The position numbers and the translations under genes were made by a program. A stretch of DNA of 64,000 bases from Sutcliffiella cohnii (GTDB taxonomy: Bacteria > Bacillota > Bacilli > Bacillales > Bacillaceae_I), in NCBI RefSeq assembly GCF_002250055.1, contig NZ_CP018866.1, positions 3,154,501 through 3,218,500 of the forward strand. Direction: 5' to 3'. This document shows, in pieces, positions 46,931-58,356 of this stretch; the first letter of the stretch is position 1; each line of letters opens with the position of its first letter. The notes beneath the pieces are model-generated. The model saw nothing but the letters and a program-made list of their open reading frames with translations, had not been told where the DNA came from and ran no database searches.

Positions 46931-48211
46931 TTATCTCTCCCCACTTTTCTTTTCCGATATATATGTGACAAGCTCACTGAAGGATACTTCTTCTTGTTCA
47001 CCTGTTTCCATCGTTTTTACTGAAACTACACCTTTATTTAATTCATCATCGCCGAAAACAACTGTGTAACTTGCTTGAAGACGATCTGCTGCTTTAAATT
47101 GCGCTTTTAGCTTTTTATCTTGATAGTCTTTTTCCGCTACAATACCAGCTTTTCTTAAATCGTAGAGCACTTTTACACTAGCTTCTTTCGCTTCTTCTCC
47201 TAACGCCACAACGTAGCAATCAATCTTATCTTCAAATGGAAATGAAACATTTTCTGCTTCCATCGCTGAGAGTAATCGTTCAATACTTAATGCGAAACCG
47301 ATACCAGGTGTTTCAGGTCCACCAATTTCTTGAACGAGTCCGTTATAGCGTCCACCACCACATAATGTTGTAATAGAACCGAAGCCTTCAGAAGTACTCA
47401 TGATTTCAAAAGCTGTGTGGTAGTAGTAATCTAAGCCTCGTACTAAGTTCGCATCAATTTCGTATTGAATACCTAAATCAGATAAAAACTTTACTACTTT
47501 ATCAAAATATTGTTTTGATTCGTCGTTTAAATATTCTAAGATGGATGGAGCAGTACCCATTAACTCGTGGTCTCTATCTTTTTTACAATCTAAAATACGT
47601 AAAGGATTTTTTTCTAATCGAGACTGACAGTCCCCACAAAACTCAGTAATTCTTGGTTTAAAGTGATTTACTAACGCTTGACGGTGTGCATCACGGCTTT
47701 CTTTATCACCTAAGCTATTGATCACTACCTTTAAATTTTTCAGCCCTAAGCTTTTATATAAATCAACTGCTAGTGCGATAACCTCCGCATCAATACTTGG
47801 ATCATTACTTCCTAATGCCTCTACACCAAACTGAACGAATTGGCGAAAACGGCCTGCTTGTGGGCGTTCATAACGAAACATTGGACCGATATAAAAAAGT
47901 TTCGTAGGTTGTTGCGGATTGCCATATAATTTGTTTTCTACGAAAGAACGAACAGCAGAAGCAGTACCTTCTGGACGTAGTGTAATACTTCTTCCACCAC
48001 GATCTTCAAAAGAATACATTTCCTTTTGAACAATATCAGTCGTATCCCCTACACCTCTTAAAAACAATTCCGTATGCTCAAACATTGGCGTTCTAATTTC
48101 TTTATAGTTATATAATTTACAAATTTCTTTTGCTTTTTCTTCGATGTATTGCCATTTTTCTACTGTACCAGGTAAAATGTCTTGCGTTCCCCTAGGTATT
48201 TGAATTGACAT
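46931..48211 (-). CDS. hisS: Histidyl-tRNA synthetase
   Basis: The 426-residue class II synthetase has [19 protein letters not shown], motif 2 ([20 protein letters not shown]), the histidine motifs [15 protein letters not shown] and GGGRYN, and the C-terminal anticodon domain. ATG 48211 follows AGGAGGG. It is the first gene of the hisS-aspS operon. Confidence 0.97.
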   Translation of the reverse strand: MSIQIPRGTQDILPGTVEKWQYIEEKAKEICKLYNYKEIRTPMFEHTELFLRGVGDTTDIVQKEMYSFEDRGGRSITLRPEGTASAVRSFVENKLYGNPQQPTKLFYIGPMFRYERPQAGRFRQFVQFGVEALGSNDPSIDAEVIALAVDLYKSLGLKNLKVVINSLGDKESRDAHRQALVNHFKPRITEFCGDCQSRLEKNPLRILDCKKDRDHELMGTAPSILEYLNDESKQYFDKVVKFLSDLGIQYEIDANLVRGLDYYYHTAFEIMSTSEGFGSITTLCGGGRYNGLVQEIGGPETPGIGFALSIERLLSAMEAENVSFPFEDKIDCYVVALGEEAKEASVKVLYDLRKAGIVAEKDYQDKKLKAQFKAADRLQASYTVVFGDDELNKGVVSVKTMETGEQEEVSFSELVTYISEKKSGER

Positions 48212-48273
48212 TAATAGCCCTCCTAAAGTTTTTTCTCCGTAAAGTCAAGGAATGAAAATATATGTAAATATAC

Positions 48274-48530
48274 AAAAAACCCCCATCCCTTGTTATAAAA
48301 ACAAGGGACGAGAGTTAAATTCCCGTGGTGCCACCCTAATTGAAGCTTTTAAAAAAAGCCTCCACTTAAGCAGTTAACGCCTGCAACGTTCATTTCCTAC
48401 TAAAACGTACGTCTTTTCAGAAAGAATCCTACGGGGTGTTCTTTCATAAAGTCATGTTGGAGAAATGCTTTCAGCCTACGACATTTCCTCTCTTTCCAAA
48501 TGGATCTTTATTACTCTTCCCCATCAAACG
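48274..48530 (-). promoter_or_regulatory. T-box riboswitch of the hisS-aspS operon
   Basis: The minus strand shows the T-box AGGGTGGCACCACGGG (48337-48322). A terminator follows, built on CTCTCGTCCCTTG and CAAGGGATGGGGG plus Ts (48313-48276), and a stem I contains GAAGAGTAATAAAGATCC. A CAC at 48438-48436 (AAGAACACCCC) is a likely histidine specifier. In B. subtilis overlapping His and Asp codons are reported for this leader; here the overlap would read AAC/CAC, so the Asp part is not evident. Confidence 0.9.
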
Positions 48531-48605
48531 GACAATATTTTCTTATAATAATTAAAGTTTGATATTTGCTAGTATATACACCGCAAATCGGAAATGTCAA
48601 TAGTA

Positions 48606-48779
48606 TTACATCCGATTAATCTGTTTTTTTAATGCTTTCACATCTCTAACCGTAATTCCAAACTCTGACGCAAGCTCTACATATGTAGAATCTTTCTCTT
48701 TTTCTAAAAAGTTGTGAAAGCTTACCCCGAATATGTTATTTCCATTTATACTTTGGTTATGTTTTTCACTAAATTTCAT
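48606..48779 (-). CDS. yrzK: YrzK-like small protein
   Basis: The 57-residue protein begins MKFSEKHNQSINGNNIFGVS and ends with a helix-turn-helix-like stretch (VELASEFGITVRDVKALKKQ). ATG 48779 follows AAAAGGAGCG. Position between yrvJ and hisS matches yrzK of B. subtilis. A DNA-binding role is possible from the HTH-like end but unproved. Confidence 0.75.
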   Translation of the reverse strand: MKFSEKHNQSINGNNIFGVSFHNFLEKEKDSTYVELASEFGITVRDVKALKKQINRM

Positions 48780-48928
48780 GGTGTAACGCTCCTTTTCCTC
48801 GACTAAGTGCTATAACTTTTATTATGGCCAAACAACCTATTTTTCTTTCAAAAAAAGAAGGAAATCTCCTTTCATTGTCGAATTACATTTAACTGATGCT
48901 TTACAAACAGATTAGGAGGAAAACAGCT

Positions 48929-50656
48929 TTGTATAGAAAGTTAAAAGTAATCATCGCCTTAGCCATCATTTTAACGTCCTTTTTATATCCGCTTTCCAGT
49001 AACAAAGTAGAAGCGAGCCAGGCCGTTAGAGTCGCTACAGATGTATTAAATGTTCGAGAGCAGCCGTCGACTAGTTCTGCGATCGTGACAAAGGTAAAAC
49101 GTGGAGAAACATACCCACTCGTCACGAAGCAAAAAGAATGGTACAAAATTAAAGTCGGAAATAAAGAAGGATGGGTTGCCTCTTATCTTGTTGTTGAAAC
49201 AAATTCTGTTTCTTCAAATGCTAATAATGGGGTAAAAATATTAGCTGATTCACTACGTGTTCGTTCAGGCCCTGGAACAAACTTTTCCATAGTTGCTTTT
49301 GTTCATAAAAGCAGCACCGTAACGTACATAGAAGAAAATGAGAATTGGGTAAAGATTCGCGTTGATGGAAAAGATGGTTGGGTTTCTAAGCAATATGCAT
49401 CTATTTCGAAAACGTCAACGACTCCTTCCACCTCCAATTCAAGTAATAGTTTTGTTGGTGAAGTTACAGCAACGAGCTTAAACGTACGTAGCGAACCTTC
49501 CTCACAAGGTAAAGTTGTTGGAAGTGTAAAAAAAGGACAGCAAATAACAGTTTTAGGCCAGCAAGGAAGTTGGTATAAAATTCAACACTCCAATCAGCAA
49601 GCTTGGGTTAGTAGCGAATACGTGAAAACAACTAGTACACCTAGTTCCAATTCATCTTCACAAAAAACAAATGCAGTCGTTACTGCTTCTAGTTTAAATG
49701 TTAGAAGTGAAGGATCACTGAACGGAAAAGTTGTAGGGAGTTTAACTAGAGGGGCAAATGTCACGATCGTAAATGAACAAAATAGCTGGGCAGAAATTGA
49801 GTATAGTGGTGGCAAAAAAGGTTGGGTAGCCGGCTGGTACTTAGAGAAAAAGGCAGCATCTACTGTAAAACCTCAAGCTAACACAACTGGAAATGTTGTC
49901 GTTTTACATAATGGGACAAATATTCGCTCCCAAGCAAATACAAGTTCCTCCGTCGTTGCGAGAGCAAATGAAGGAGACACATTTCAAATTGTTTCTGTCG
50001 TAAATGATTGGTACAAAATAAAGCTTTCTAACGGGAAAGAAGCTTACATTGCTGGATGGATTGTAAGTACGTCTGGAACAACCCAATCTATTACTAGACC
50101 TGGAAGTGAGCAATATTTAAAAGGGAAGACAATTGTAATCGATCCTGGTCATGGAGGTAGAGATGTTGGTGCAATCGGAGTTAGTGGTCGATATGAAAAA
50201 GATTTAACGATGAGAACTGCTAATTTACTTGCTGACAAATTAAAAGCTGCAGGTGCTAATGTTCACTTAACGAGAAGCAACGATACATTCCTATCACTTC
50301 AAGGACGTGTACAAACTTCTCACTATCATAAAGCGGACGCATTTCTATCACTACACTACGATAGCATAAACGACCCTAGTGTAACTGGAACAACAACTTA
50401 CTATCATCATGCTAGCCATAAAAAGTTAGCCGATGCTGTTCATTCTTCGCTCATTCAATCAACGAAATTGCGTGACCGAAATGTTCGTCAGCAAAGCTTT
50501 TTTGTATTAAGAGAAAATAGACAACCTTCTATCTTACTTGAATTAGGTTATATTAGTAATCGTGCAGAGGAACTAACATTACAATCTAGCGATTACCAAG
50601 AGAGAGCTACTACTGGTATTTATCAAGGATTAGCACAATATTTCAAATCCAATTAA
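48929..50656 (+). CDS. yrvJ: Secreted N-acetylmuramoyl-L-alanine amidase with five SH3b repeats
   Basis: This zinc amidase cuts the peptide stems from peptidoglycan. The 575-residue protein has a signal peptide (about 1-31, ending near VEAS) and five SH3b wall-binding repeats with the LNVRxxP/GWV pattern. The Amidase_3 domain (about 398-575) contains DPGHGG, the Glu in GRYEKDL, SLHYDS and LLELGYISN, the full ligand set. TTG 48929 was chosen because AGGAGG precedes it; the upstream in-frame ATG has no ribosome binding site and would spoil the signal peptide. It is divergent from yrzK. Confidence 0.92.
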   Translation: MYRKLKVIIALAIILTSFLYPLSSNKVEASQAVRVATDVLNVREQPSTSSAIVTKVKRGETYPLVTKQKEWYKIKVGNKEGWVASYLVVETNSVSSNANNGVKILADSLRVRSGPGTNFSIVAFVHKSSTVTYIEENENWVKIRVDGKDGWVSKQYASISKTSTTPSTSNSSNSFVGEVTATSLNVRSEPSSQGKVVGSVKKGQQITVLGQQGSWYKIQHSNQQAWVSSEYVKTTSTPSSNSSSQKTNAVVTASSLNVRSEGSLNGKVVGSLTRGANVTIVNEQNSWAEIEYSGGKKGWVAGWYLEKKAASTVKPQANTTGNVVVLHNGTNIRSQANTSSSVVARANEGDTFQIVSVVNDWYKIKLSNGKEAYIAGWIVSTSGTTQSITRPGSEQYLKGKTIVIDPGHGGRDVGAIGVSGRYEKDLTMRTANLLADKLKAAGANVHLTRSNDTFLSLQGRVQTSHYHKADAFLSLHYDSINDPSVTGTTTYYHHASHKKLADAVHSSLIQSTKLRDRNVRQQSFFVLRENRQPSILLELGYISNRAEELTLQSSDYQERATTGIYQGLAQYFKSN

Positions 50657-50663
50657 TCAAATT

Positions 50664-50710
50664 AGAAAAAAAGCAAGCTTCCCAATGAAGGGAAACTTGC
50701 TTTTTATTTT
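50664..50710. terminator. Convergent terminator of yrvJ and dtd
   Basis: An AAGCAAGCTTCCC arm pairs with GGGAAACTTGCTT (one mismatch), with A/T runs on both sides. Confidence 0.8.
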
Positions 50711-51150
50711 TCTTTACTTTCTACAATGAGGGTAACTGGCCCATCATTGACGAAGTCGACTTCCATCATTGCACCAAATGTACCAGTTTCTACTGTTATT
50801 CCTTTTTCACGAAGTTCTTTATTAAAAGAATCGTAAATAACCGTTGCATGCTCTGGTTTCGCCGCACTCATGAAGTTAGGTCTTCTTCCTTTACGACAAT
50901 CACCATATAACGTAAACTGCGAAACAGAAAGTATTCCACCCTTCACATCAAGCAACGATAAATTCATTTTATCATTTTCATCTTCAAAAATACGTAAATT
51001 AACAATTTTGTCAGCGAGATATGCTGCATCCTCTACTGTATCATCATGTGTCACACCAACAAGTAGCATTAATCCATGATCAATACTTCCTACTACTTCA
51101 TTTTCAACAATTACTTTTGCTCGTTTTGCTCGTTGTACAACAACTTTCAT
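50704..51150 (-). CDS. dtd: D-aminoacyl-tRNA deacylase
   Basis: Dtd hydrolyses D-amino acids (and glycine from tRNA-Ala) mischarged on tRNA. The 148-residue protein has the active-site motifs SQFTLYGD (SQ) and NDGPVTLI (the cross-subunit GP motif). ATG 51150 follows AGAGGGA; relA ends 14 bases upstream, the conserved relA-dtd pair. Confidence 0.96.
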   Translation of the reverse strand: MKVVVQRAKRAKVIVENEVVGSIDHGLMLLVGVTHDDTVEDAAYLADKIVNLRIFEDENDKMNLSLLDVKGGILSVSQFTLYGDCRKGRRPNFMSAAKPEHATVIYDSFNKELREKGITVETGTFGAMMEVDFVNDGPVTLIVESKEK

Positions 51151-51164
51151 TCCAATTCCCTCTT

Positions 51165-53360
51165 TTAATGCATTAGTCTTCTAACTGAATAAATATCTGA
51201 TATTTGCTTAATACGGTCCACAACTTTTTGGAGGTGGCTGACATTTTTTATTGCAATAGCCATATGAATTGTAGCCATTTTATTGCGGTCAGAACGACCT
51301 GAAACAGCCGTAATGTCTGTTTTCGTTTCATTTACTGCTTGTAGTACTTCGTTTAATAAACCACGGCGATCATATCCAGAGATTTCAATTTCAACATTAT
51401 ACTCTCTACTTGATTTAACATCGCTTTCCCACTGCACTTCAATTAAACGCTCATTTGCATCTGGACTAACTACATTAGGACAATCGTCTCTATGAACAGA
51501 GACTCCTCGACCTCGCGTAATAAAACCAACAATATTATCTCCTGGCACAGGGTTACAACATTTGGAAAGGCGTACTAACAGACTATCAATTCCTTGAACA
51601 ACGACACCCGCATCTTTTTTCTTTTTCGTATCAGGCCTGCGTTTTTCGATTGGTTCAGCTAAATCCGTTAACTGTTGTTCTTGGTCACGTTTTTTACGTA
51701 ATTTTTCCGTTAAACGGTTTGTTACTTGTAAAGCAGTAATCCCATTATATCCAACCGCAGCAAACATATCTTCATCGTTTGCAAAATTAAACTTCTCTGC
51801 TACACGTTTAATATTTTCAGCAGTTAATACTTCTTTTACGTCAAAATCTTGATTTTTTATTTCTTTCTCTACAAGGTCACGGCCTTTTTCCACATTTTCT
51901 TCTTTACGCTGTTTCTTAAAAAATTGTCTTATTTTATTTTTCGCTTGTGATGTTTGCGCTAATTTCAACCAATCTTGACTTGGTCCATAAGAATGTTTAG
52001 ATGTTAATATTTCAATAATATCGCCCGTTTTTAATTTATAATCAAGCGTGACCATTTTGCCGTTAATTTTTGCACCAATTGTTTTATTTCCAATTTCCGA
52101 ATGTATTCGATAGGCAAAGTCAATTGGAACGGAACCAGAAGGTAGCTCGATTACATCTCCTTTTGGAGTAAAAATAAATACCATATCGGAGAATAAGTCA
52201 ATTTTTAACGACTCCATAAATTCTTCTGCATTTGTTGCATCATTTTGCCATTCTAAAATTTCACGGAACCAAGTTAATTTTTCTTCAAAAGAGGCTCGCT
52301 CATTTGCTGGTTTTCCTTCTTTGTATGCCCAGTGGGCGGCGATACCAAACTCTGCAATTTGATGCATTTCTTCTGTTCGAATTTGTACTTCTAATGGGTC
52401 ACCCTTTGGTCCAATAACAGTCGTATGCAAAGACTGGTACATATTTGGCTTAGGCATCGCAATATAGTCTTTAAAACGACCAGGCATTGGCTTCCAACAC
52501 GTATGAATAATCCCTAGTACTGCGTAACAATCTTTTATACTCTTTACGATAATCCGAACAGCTAATAAATCATAAATTTCTGTAAACTGTTTATTTTGAA
52601 GAACCATTTTGCGATAGATGCTATAAATATGCTTTGGTCGACCGGAAAGCTCCGCACGAATGTTAACCTCTCCTAAACGGTCACGAACTTCTTGCATTAC
52701 TTCTTCCACATATTCTTCACGTTCCGCACGCTTTTTCTTCATTAAGTTAACAATTCGATAATATTGTTGAGGGTTTAAATATCTTAGTGCAGTATCTTCT
52801 AATTCCCACTTTATTTTTGAAATCCCTAAGCGGTGAGCTAGTGGCGCAAATATTTCTAACGTCTCATTAGAAATACGACGCTGTTTTTCTTGAGGTAAAT
52901 GTTTTAACGTACGCATATTATGAAGGCGGTCAGCAAGTTTGATTAAAATAACACGAATATCTTGAGCCATCGCAACAAACATTTTCCTATGGTTTTCCGC
53001 TTGTTGTTCTTCTTTTGATTTAAATTTTATTTTACCAAGCTTTGTTACACCATCTACTAGCATGGCAACTTCCGCATTAAAAGCATCGCTTATTTCTTCT
53101 AACGTTACACTTGTATCTTCCACTACATCATGAAGAAATCCAGCTGCTATCGTGGATGGATCTAAATCTAAATCGACTAAAATACCAGCGACTTGAATCG
53201 GATGAATGATATAAGGCTCACCCGATTTACGGTATTGTTCTGCATGAGCATTTTTTGCGAAGTTGTATGCTTGCTCTAAAAATATAATATCTTCATCTCG
53301 CAAATAACGTCTCGCATTATTAATTACTTGCTCTGCAGTTAAAACTTGCTCATTGGCCAT
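51165..53360 (-). CDS. relA: Bifunctional (p)ppGpp synthetase/hydrolase RelA
   Basis: This 731-residue stringent-response enzyme has the HD hydrolase domain ([11 protein letters not shown], with [14 protein letters not shown]), the synthetase domain ([14 protein letters not shown]; the ExDxx region around [10 protein letters not shown]), TGS ([20 protein letters not shown]), the zinc-finger/CC region ([11 protein letters not shown]) and the ACT domain ([16 protein letters not shown]). Both activities look intact. ATG 53360 is 9 bases after AGGTG, better than GTG 53372. The 53361-53572 stretch upstream holds no gene. Confidence 0.97.
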   Translation of the reverse strand: MANEQVLTAEQVINNARRYLRDEDIIFLEQAYNFAKNAHAEQYRKSGEPYIIHPIQVAGILVDLDLDPSTIAAGFLHDVVEDTSVTLEEISDAFNAEVAMLVDGVTKLGKIKFKSKEEQQAENHRKMFVAMAQDIRVILIKLADRLHNMRTLKHLPQEKQRRISNETLEIFAPLAHRLGISKIKWELEDTALRYLNPQQYYRIVNLMKKKRAEREEYVEEVMQEVRDRLGEVNIRAELSGRPKHIYSIYRKMVLQNKQFTEIYDLLAVRIIVKSIKDCYAVLGIIHTCWKPMPGRFKDYIAMPKPNMYQSLHTTVIGPKGDPLEVQIRTEEMHQIAEFGIAAHWAYKEGKPANERASFEEKLTWFREILEWQNDATNAEEFMESLKIDLFSDMVFIFTPKGDVIELPSGSVPIDFAYRIHSEIGNKTIGAKINGKMVTLDYKLKTGDIIEILTSKHSYGPSQDWLKLAQTSQAKNKIRQFFKKQRKEENVEKGRDLVEKEIKNQDFDVKEVLTAENIKRVAEKFNFANDEDMFAAVGYNGITALQVTNRLTEKLRKKRDQEQQLTDLAEPIEKRRPDTKKKKDAGVVVQGIDSLLVRLSKCCNPVPGDNIVGFITRGRGVSVHRDDCPNVVSPDANERLIEVQWESDVKSSREYNVEIEISGYDRRGLLNEVLQAVNETKTDITAVSGRSDRNKMATIHMAIAIKNVSHLQKVVDRIKQISDIYSVRRLMH

Positions 53361-53572
53361 TTTTATACTCACCTTTTAACCATCTATTTTTTATTATTAT
53401 TTATATATAAACACCAATCTTTGTATTTTATAAATAATTGTATATTGTAATTATTATCATTAAATTTCAACGCAATGTAAAGGGCTTCTGCAAAGAAAAT
53501 AGAAATTTGTCGACAAATTTTTTAAGGCAACAGTGTAAAAAATAGTAAAAACACTCTTTCCTAGAGGTATAT

Positions 53573-53606
53573 AGAAAAAACTAGAGTGAAATTTTCCACT
53601 CTAGTT
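53573..53606 (-). terminator. Terminator of apt
   Basis: A perfect ACTAGAGTG/CACTCTAGT stem is followed by TTTTTTC on the minus strand. Confidence 0.9.
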
Positions 53607-53614
53607 GTAAATTA

Positions 53615-54127
53615 TTAATATTTCATTAACGTTAAAATGTCATAGCCGTCTAATTTAGTGCGACCGTCTAAGTATGATAGTTCGATAAGGAAAGCAATAC
53701 CTGCCACTACCCCACCTAGTTCTTCCACGAGCTTAATTGTTGCTTCAATCGTACCACCTGTCGCTAATAGGTCATCTGTAATTAATACGCGTTGACCTGG
53801 CTTAATAGCATCTCTATGAATCGTCAATACGTCTTTACCGTACTCAAGACCATATTCAACTCTTACTACTTCGCGAGGTAGTTTTCCTTCTTTACGGACT
53901 GGCGCAAAACCAATACCTAAAGAGTAAGCAACGGGACATCCAATAATAAACCCTCTTGCTTCTGGCCCAACGATTAAATCAATTTCTCTTTCACGAGCAT
54001 ATTCAACAATTTTATCTGTAGCATACTTATATGCTTCACCATTATCCATTAATGTTGTAATATCCTTAAATTGAATGCCCGGTTTTGGCCAGTCAGGTAC
54101 TATCGTTACATATTTCTTTAAATCCAT
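53615..54127 (-). CDS. apt: Adenine phosphoribosyltransferase
   Basis: Apt converts adenine and PRPP to AMP. The 170-residue protein has [19 protein letters not shown] and the PRPP loop [16 protein letters not shown] 54127 follows AGGAGG; it is 14 bases downstream of recJ, the usual recJ-apt-relA order. Confidence 0.97.
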   Translation of the reverse strand: MDLKKYVTIVPDWPKPGIQFKDITTLMDNGEAYKYATDKIVEYAREREIDLIVGPEARGFIIGCPVAYSLGIGFAPVRKEGKLPREVVRVEYGLEYGKDVLTIHRDAIKPGQRVLITDDLLATGGTIEATIKLVEELGGVVAGIAFLIELSYLDGRTKLDGYDILTLMKY

Positions 54128-54141
54128 CTTCTTTATTCCTC

Positions 54142-56490
54142 CTATGAATAAACGGTTCGTAGTTCGTTTACATGCTCATCAAACCACGTTTTTAATTGGT
54201 GATACGTTGAGTATAAAAATTTATTTTCCAACTCTATTTGCTTTTGTTTCTTCTGGTAGGTTCGCGATTCTGTTAAGTCTCGTTTCATGGACCCACTATT
54301 TAATGAAATAAAGCCATTGTCTATTGTAACAAATTCTAATTCAAAAAACACCTGTGATATAAAATCTACTGTTTCTTTTGACCAACCTCTAGTTTTTGCG
54401 ATATCTTCTGCATATCGATTTAAATCGATTGATCCTTTTTTCATAATTAAGCTGTAAAACCACTTAAAATGGTCACGAGTAGGAATTGTGGAGAAAAAGT
54501 GATTTTCTCTTTGGTAAAAGCTGGCATATATTCGGGTTGGTTTAGCTAGTTTAATTAACGAAATTAACTGTTCTTCATCAGTTGGTAAATCTAATAATAT
54601 TAAATGCGTTTCCTCCGAAAAACGATAATTTTCTATATCAACTATATGCAATGAATTACTTTTCCACTCTTCTGCAATAGGCAAGTCGTGTAACGCCTCA
54701 CTCGAAAAATGAACTAACCTTGCTTTTTCTTTATTTAATTGTTTTAACGTATTGGATAACTGTTTACTAGAACGGATATCAAATAATTGCCATTCGTCTA
54801 TTTTGATATCTTGAATAAACAACTGTGGTTTCCTTATATTATTCCATTCATTAATCGATAACTCACCTAAAACATGAATTTTACAACTTGGTGATATTTC
54901 ATGATATGCATCCCCAAATCCAAAGCCTACACAATCTAACGATTCGTTATTTTTTTCAATCATTAATTTAAGATGTGTATTATTACTTCCAATTTGTCGT
55001 ATTTGTTGAAGAGATGCATTCGGAACAACTACTTTTGGTTTAGGATTAGCAACTCCATACGGAGCGAGTCTTTCCAGTTGTTCAATCGTTTGCAGCGAAA
55101 TGTCTTCTAGTTCGCATTGCATATCAACATCTGTAATAGGAATAAAATCCTCTTCTGTTAATATCTCACTAGCTTTTCTATTCATTCGAGTGCGTAGCTC
55201 ATGAACATTTTTCATTTCTAACGTCATCCCAGCAGCCATTGGATGTCCACCGAAATGCGGTAATATATCACGGCAATCGGATAAATGTTCAAAAAGATCA
55301 AATCCCTTAATCGAGCGAGCTGATCCTTTCGCTAAACCAGTTTTATCATCAAGACTTAAAACGATTGTTGGACGATAAAACTTGTCCACTAATCTTGAGG
55401 CAACAATTCCGATAACCCCTGCATTCCAATCATAACCTTCCACAATAATGAAAGAATGCTCTTCTGGAGGATATTTTTCTTCTACTTGTTTTATCGCTTC
55501 TTCTGTAATTTTAGCAACAATTTGTTGTCTCTCTTTATTATAACCATCTATTTCTTCTACTAACGCAACTGCTTCCTCATAAGTAGTTGCCATTAATAGA
55601 TGAACAGCAGGATCCGCATCTGCTAGCCGACCAACTGCGTTTATTCTAGGACCGATTGTAAAGCCAATTGTTTCTTCTGTAATATTGGCCATGTCCACAC
55701 CGCACTTTTGAAATAAAGCACGTAATCCCGCTCTTGTTGTACTCTTCATTTGACGAATACCACGATACGCGATTAATCGATTTTCCCCGGTTAAAGGGAC
55801 TAAATCAGCAATTGTTCCTATCGCTGCAATTTCTATTAAATGTTCTGGTACTCTACCGAGCAGTGCATGAGCTACTTTAAAGGCGACTCCTACTCCAGCA
55901 AGCTCTTTATAAGGATAAGAGCATGTTGTTTTTTTCGGGTGAATAATAGCATACGATTCTGGTAATGTTGGACTTGGTTCATGGTGGTCAGTAATAATTA
56001 AGTCAAGACCTAACTCTTTCGCAACTTCCCCTTCATGGTGAGCAGAAATACCTGTATCAACTGTTATGATTAACGTATAATTCTGTTCCTTTGCCCATCG
56101 AAAGGCTGTTTCGTTTGGTCCATAACCTTCTGTAAAACGATTAGGTATATAAAAGTCCGCTCTTGCCCCGATTTCTTGAAGTGCTGTTAATAAAACTGTC
56201 GTACTGCTTACACCATCAGCATCATAGTCACCAAAGACAAGAATTTTTTCTTCTTTCTGTACAGCGGTTTTGATTCTTTCTACTACTTTTTCCATATCTT
56301 CTAATAAGAATGGATCGTGAAAATCCATTTCATTAATATTAAGGAAAGATGAGGCTTCTTCTACATCTTCAATGCCTCTATTGACTAAAAGAGTAGCAAT
56401 TAGAGGTGTTACCTTTAATGTGTCTACTAGCTCTTTCACTTTTTCTTCATTTGGCTTTTTTATATTCCAACGAGATTTTGATAATAACAC
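54142..56490 (-). CDS. recJ: Single-stranded-DNA exonuclease RecJ
   Basis: RecJ is a 5'-3' exonuclease in recombination and mismatch repair. The 782-residue protein has the DHH motifs ([33 protein letters not shown]), DHHA1 ([14 protein letters not shown]) and the long C-terminal extension found in Firmicutes. GTG 56490 was chosen because it sits 5 bases after GGGGGAG. Confidence 0.95.
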   Translation of the reverse strand: MLLSKSRWNIKKPNEEKVKELVDTLKVTPLIATLLVNRGIEDVEEASSFLNINEMDFHDPFLLEDMEKVVERIKTAVQKEEKILVFGDYDADGVSSTTVLLTALQEIGARADFYIPNRFTEGYGPNETAFRWAKEQNYTLIITVDTGISAHHEGEVAKELGLDLIITDHHEPSPTLPESYAIIHPKKTTCSYPYKELAGVGVAFKVAHALLGRVPEHLIEIAAIGTIADLVPLTGENRLIAYRGIRQMKSTTRAGLRALFQKCGVDMANITEETIGFTIGPRINAVGRLADADPAVHLLMATTYEEAVALVEEIDGYNKERQQIVAKITEEAIKQVEEKYPPEEHSFIIVEGYDWNAGVIGIVASRLVDKFYRPTIVLSLDDKTGLAKGSARSIKGFDLFEHLSDCRDILPHFGGHPMAAGMTLEMKNVHELRTRMNRKASEILTEEDFIPITDVDMQCELEDISLQTIEQLERLAPYGVANPKPKVVVPNASLQQIRQIGSNNTHLKLMIEKNNESLDCVGFGFGDAYHEISPSCKIHVLGELSINEWNNIRKPQLFIQDIKIDEWQLFDIRSSKQLSNTLKQLNKEKARLVHFSSEALHDLPIAEEWKSNSLHIVDIENYRFSEETHLILLDLPTDEEQLISLIKLAKPTRIYASFYQRENHFFSTIPTRDHFKWFYSLIMKKGSIDLNRYAEDIAKTRGWSKETVDFISQVFFELEFVTIDNGFISLNSGSMKRDLTESRTYQKKQKQIELENKFLYSTYHQLKTWFDEHVNELRTVYS

Positions 56491-56599
56491 CGAAACTCCC
56501 CCCAACCTTCATTATTATACTAGAGAGGAATTAGGCGTTCAATGAAAAATAGTTGGGAGAAAGGAAATCGCAATTAGAACTAAGGCATTGCTTTTTGTT

Positions 56600-56765
56600 A
56601 TTTACGTTTAAAGTTAGTCCGTTTCACTTCGCTACAGACACTTGCTTTCCGCGGGGAGGGAGTCGAGCCTCCTCGGCTTCGCCTGTGGGGTCTCGACCTT
56701 CCCTCTACCTCCCGCTGGAGTCAAGTGTCTTCCGCTCCGTTCCACTCTCGGTCCTAATTTTTATA
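56600..56765 (+). repeat. Dispersed repeat family B, full copy
   Basis: The gene-free stretch 56520-56880 holds a GC-rich element with GTTTCACTTCGCTACAGACA, CTTTCCGCGGGGAGGGAGTC and the palindromic CTCCTCGGCTTCGCCTGTGG. It ends in GTCAAGTGTCTTCCGCTCCG. A truncated copy is at 60.87 kb and a chimeric one at 14.8 kb. Similar elements are common between genes in Bacillaceae. Confidence 0.72.
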
Positions 56766-56882
56766 TTGTAGCAGTTCTAGACCAACTATTCTTACTCTCC
56801 ATGGAGCAAATTCAATTTCAATTATGTTTGCCTTGAAAATAGGATGGTGGTTTGATGTTGTTGATAAAGCATCGCGTACGCA

Positions 56883-56916
56883 CAAAAAAAGAGTGCTCGG
56901 TGTGAGCGACTCTTTA
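56883..56916 (-). terminator. Terminator of the LapA-like gene
   Basis: A GAGTCGCTC arm pairs with GAGCACTC (with small mismatch), followed by seven Ts on the minus strand, just after the gene. Confidence 0.75.
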
Positions 56917-57192
56917 TTCGTGGGGTTCTAGGTTGTTTTCGGAAAGTTTGTTTTCTCCGTTTACTGCTTGGACTTTTTTTAATTGTTTTTTAAGCACGAC
57001 AATTTGATATATCGCTAATGATCCAGCAATAACTCCGCCCATAAGAGTGGAAAAAAGAATGACCAGTACTAGAGGCCAGTGGGCTGTTCCAAATAAAAAG
57101 TTTACTTCAACAGGTGACACATTCAATACAGCAAAGATAGCAATAATGATGGCAAAAATAATCCCTGCTAGTAAATACCATTGGCCCTTCAT
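56914..57192 (-). CDS. yrvD: LapA family membrane protein (YrvD)
   Basis: The 92-residue protein has two membrane segments (about 5-25 and 40-62) and a cytoplasmic helix rich in Lys. The pattern FAVLNVSPVEVNFLFGTAHW marks the LapA_dom/DUF1049 family. It overlaps the cation transporter gene by 4 bases, with its ribosome binding site inside that gene. In other bacteria LapA/LapB relate to lipopolysaccharide; in Bacillus the role is unknown. Confidence 0.85.
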   Translation of the reverse strand: MKGQWYLLAGIIFAIIIAIFAVLNVSPVEVNFLFGTAHWPLVLVILFSTLMGGVIAGSLAIYQIVVLKKQLKKVQAVNGENKLSENNLEPHE

Positions 57193-58118
57193 GATGCCCC
57201 ACTTCCATTTGAACTGTCTGAATCGTCGTTATAAGGGTTTATGTGAACAAAAACGTTTTGTACTTCTTGTGTCTCCATGAGTTTTTGCTTAACATTCTTT
57301 CCGATCTTATGTCCTTCTTCGACAGTAATATATGGGTCAACTGAAATTTTCAAATCCACAATAACATAATGACCGTGTTCTCTCGCGTGAAGCTCATCTA
57401 TCTTTAATACTCCAGGAACTGTAACGACTATTTGTTTAAAGTGTTCTGCATCTTCATCATGTAAAACGTGATCCATCGTATTATGAATCGACTCTTTTCC
57501 TAAATTCCAAGCCATTTTAATAATTAACGCGGCCACAAACAACCCAGCCACTGGATCAAGATATACGAGCCAATCTAATCCGATCATTCCACCGATAATC
57601 GCTCCACTGATCCCAATTAAAGCTGCAATGGATGAAAATACATCCGAACGGTGTTCATAAGCGTTTGCAATGATGGCGTCACTTTTTATTTTTTTACCTA
57701 GGTTATATTTATATCGGAACATCCATTCTTTCACAATAATGGAGATGATCGCTGCATAGACAGCAATCATTTTTGGAGCTTCAATTTCCTCAAAGAAGGC
57801 TGCAAATGAAGATTTACCAATTTCTACTCCTACAAAAAATAATAATACAGCAACGATAATCGCTGCGATATTTTCTGCTTTTCCGTGTCCGTATGGATGG
57901 TCTTCATCAGGTGGTCGTTTTGCAGCTTTTAACCCGACATAAACAGCAATGGATCCAGCTACATCTGAGGCAGAGTGAGCAGCATCTGCTACTAACGCTC
58001 TACTGTTTCCTAGCACTCCTGCGATTGCTTTTAAAATTGCTAGTATGATGTTCCCAACGATACCGACCATCGCTGCAAACTCGGCTTTTTTAAACCTTTC
58101 GTTTTGATCCAATATCAC
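57189..58118 (-). CDS. Cation diffusion facilitator (CDF) transporter
   Basis: The 309-residue protein has six transmembrane segments and a C-terminal cytoplasmic domain. Metal-site signatures are HSASD in the second helix (ADAAHSASDVAGS) and HRSDV in the fifth (YEHRSDVFSS), plus DPYITVEEGHKIG at the end. Such exporters move Mn2+, Zn2+ or Fe2+ for H+; the HxxxD/HxxxD-like pairs do not decide which. GTG 58118 follows AAGAAGGG. Confidence 0.9.
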   Translation of the reverse strand: MILDQNERFKKAEFAAMVGIVGNIILAILKAIAGVLGNSRALVADAAHSASDVAGSIAVYVGLKAAKRPPDEDHPYGHGKAENIAAIIVAVLLFFVGVEIGKSSFAAFFEEIEAPKMIAVYAAIISIIVKEWMFRYKYNLGKKIKSDAIIANAYEHRSDVFSSIAALIGISGAIIGGMIGLDWLVYLDPVAGLFVAALIIKMAWNLGKESIHNTMDHVLHDEDAEHFKQIVVTVPGVLKIDELHAREHGHYVIVDLKISVDPYITVEEGHKIGKNVKQKLMETQEVQNVFVHINPYNDDSDSSNGSGAS

Positions 58119-58316
58119 TCGATCCCTTCTTGTCTTTTCTACTCTATATATTGTACCCTTTTTTCCGTAAATGAGGCTAAATATTTCAACGTTTCTAAAA
58201 CAAGCTCTACTATTACTAGTTTATTCTCGTTTTATAAATCTGTTTGTACTATTGAAACGGGAAGTATATTTTACTTATCCCTCCAGCTCTTTTACAAAGA
58301 CTATTTTGTCTAGCAT

Positions 58317-58348
58317 AAAAAAATGCCGCTACTTATAGCGACATTTTT
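58317..58348 (-). terminator. Terminator of secDF
   Basis: An AATGTCGCTA/TAGCGGCATT stem is followed by seven Ts on the minus strand. The 58119-58316 stretch between secDF and the transporter promoter shows nothing else. Confidence 0.9.
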
Positions 58349-58356
58349 TCAACAAC

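Noticed and set aside
45156..48211. Possible separate promoter for aspS
   Set aside because: hisS and aspS are 2 bases apart with the aspS ribosome binding site inside hisS; nothing supports an internal promoter.
56642..56836. Short open frames within the GC-rich repeat after recJ
   Set aside because: They lie in repeat family B and owe their openness to palindromic GC-rich sequence.
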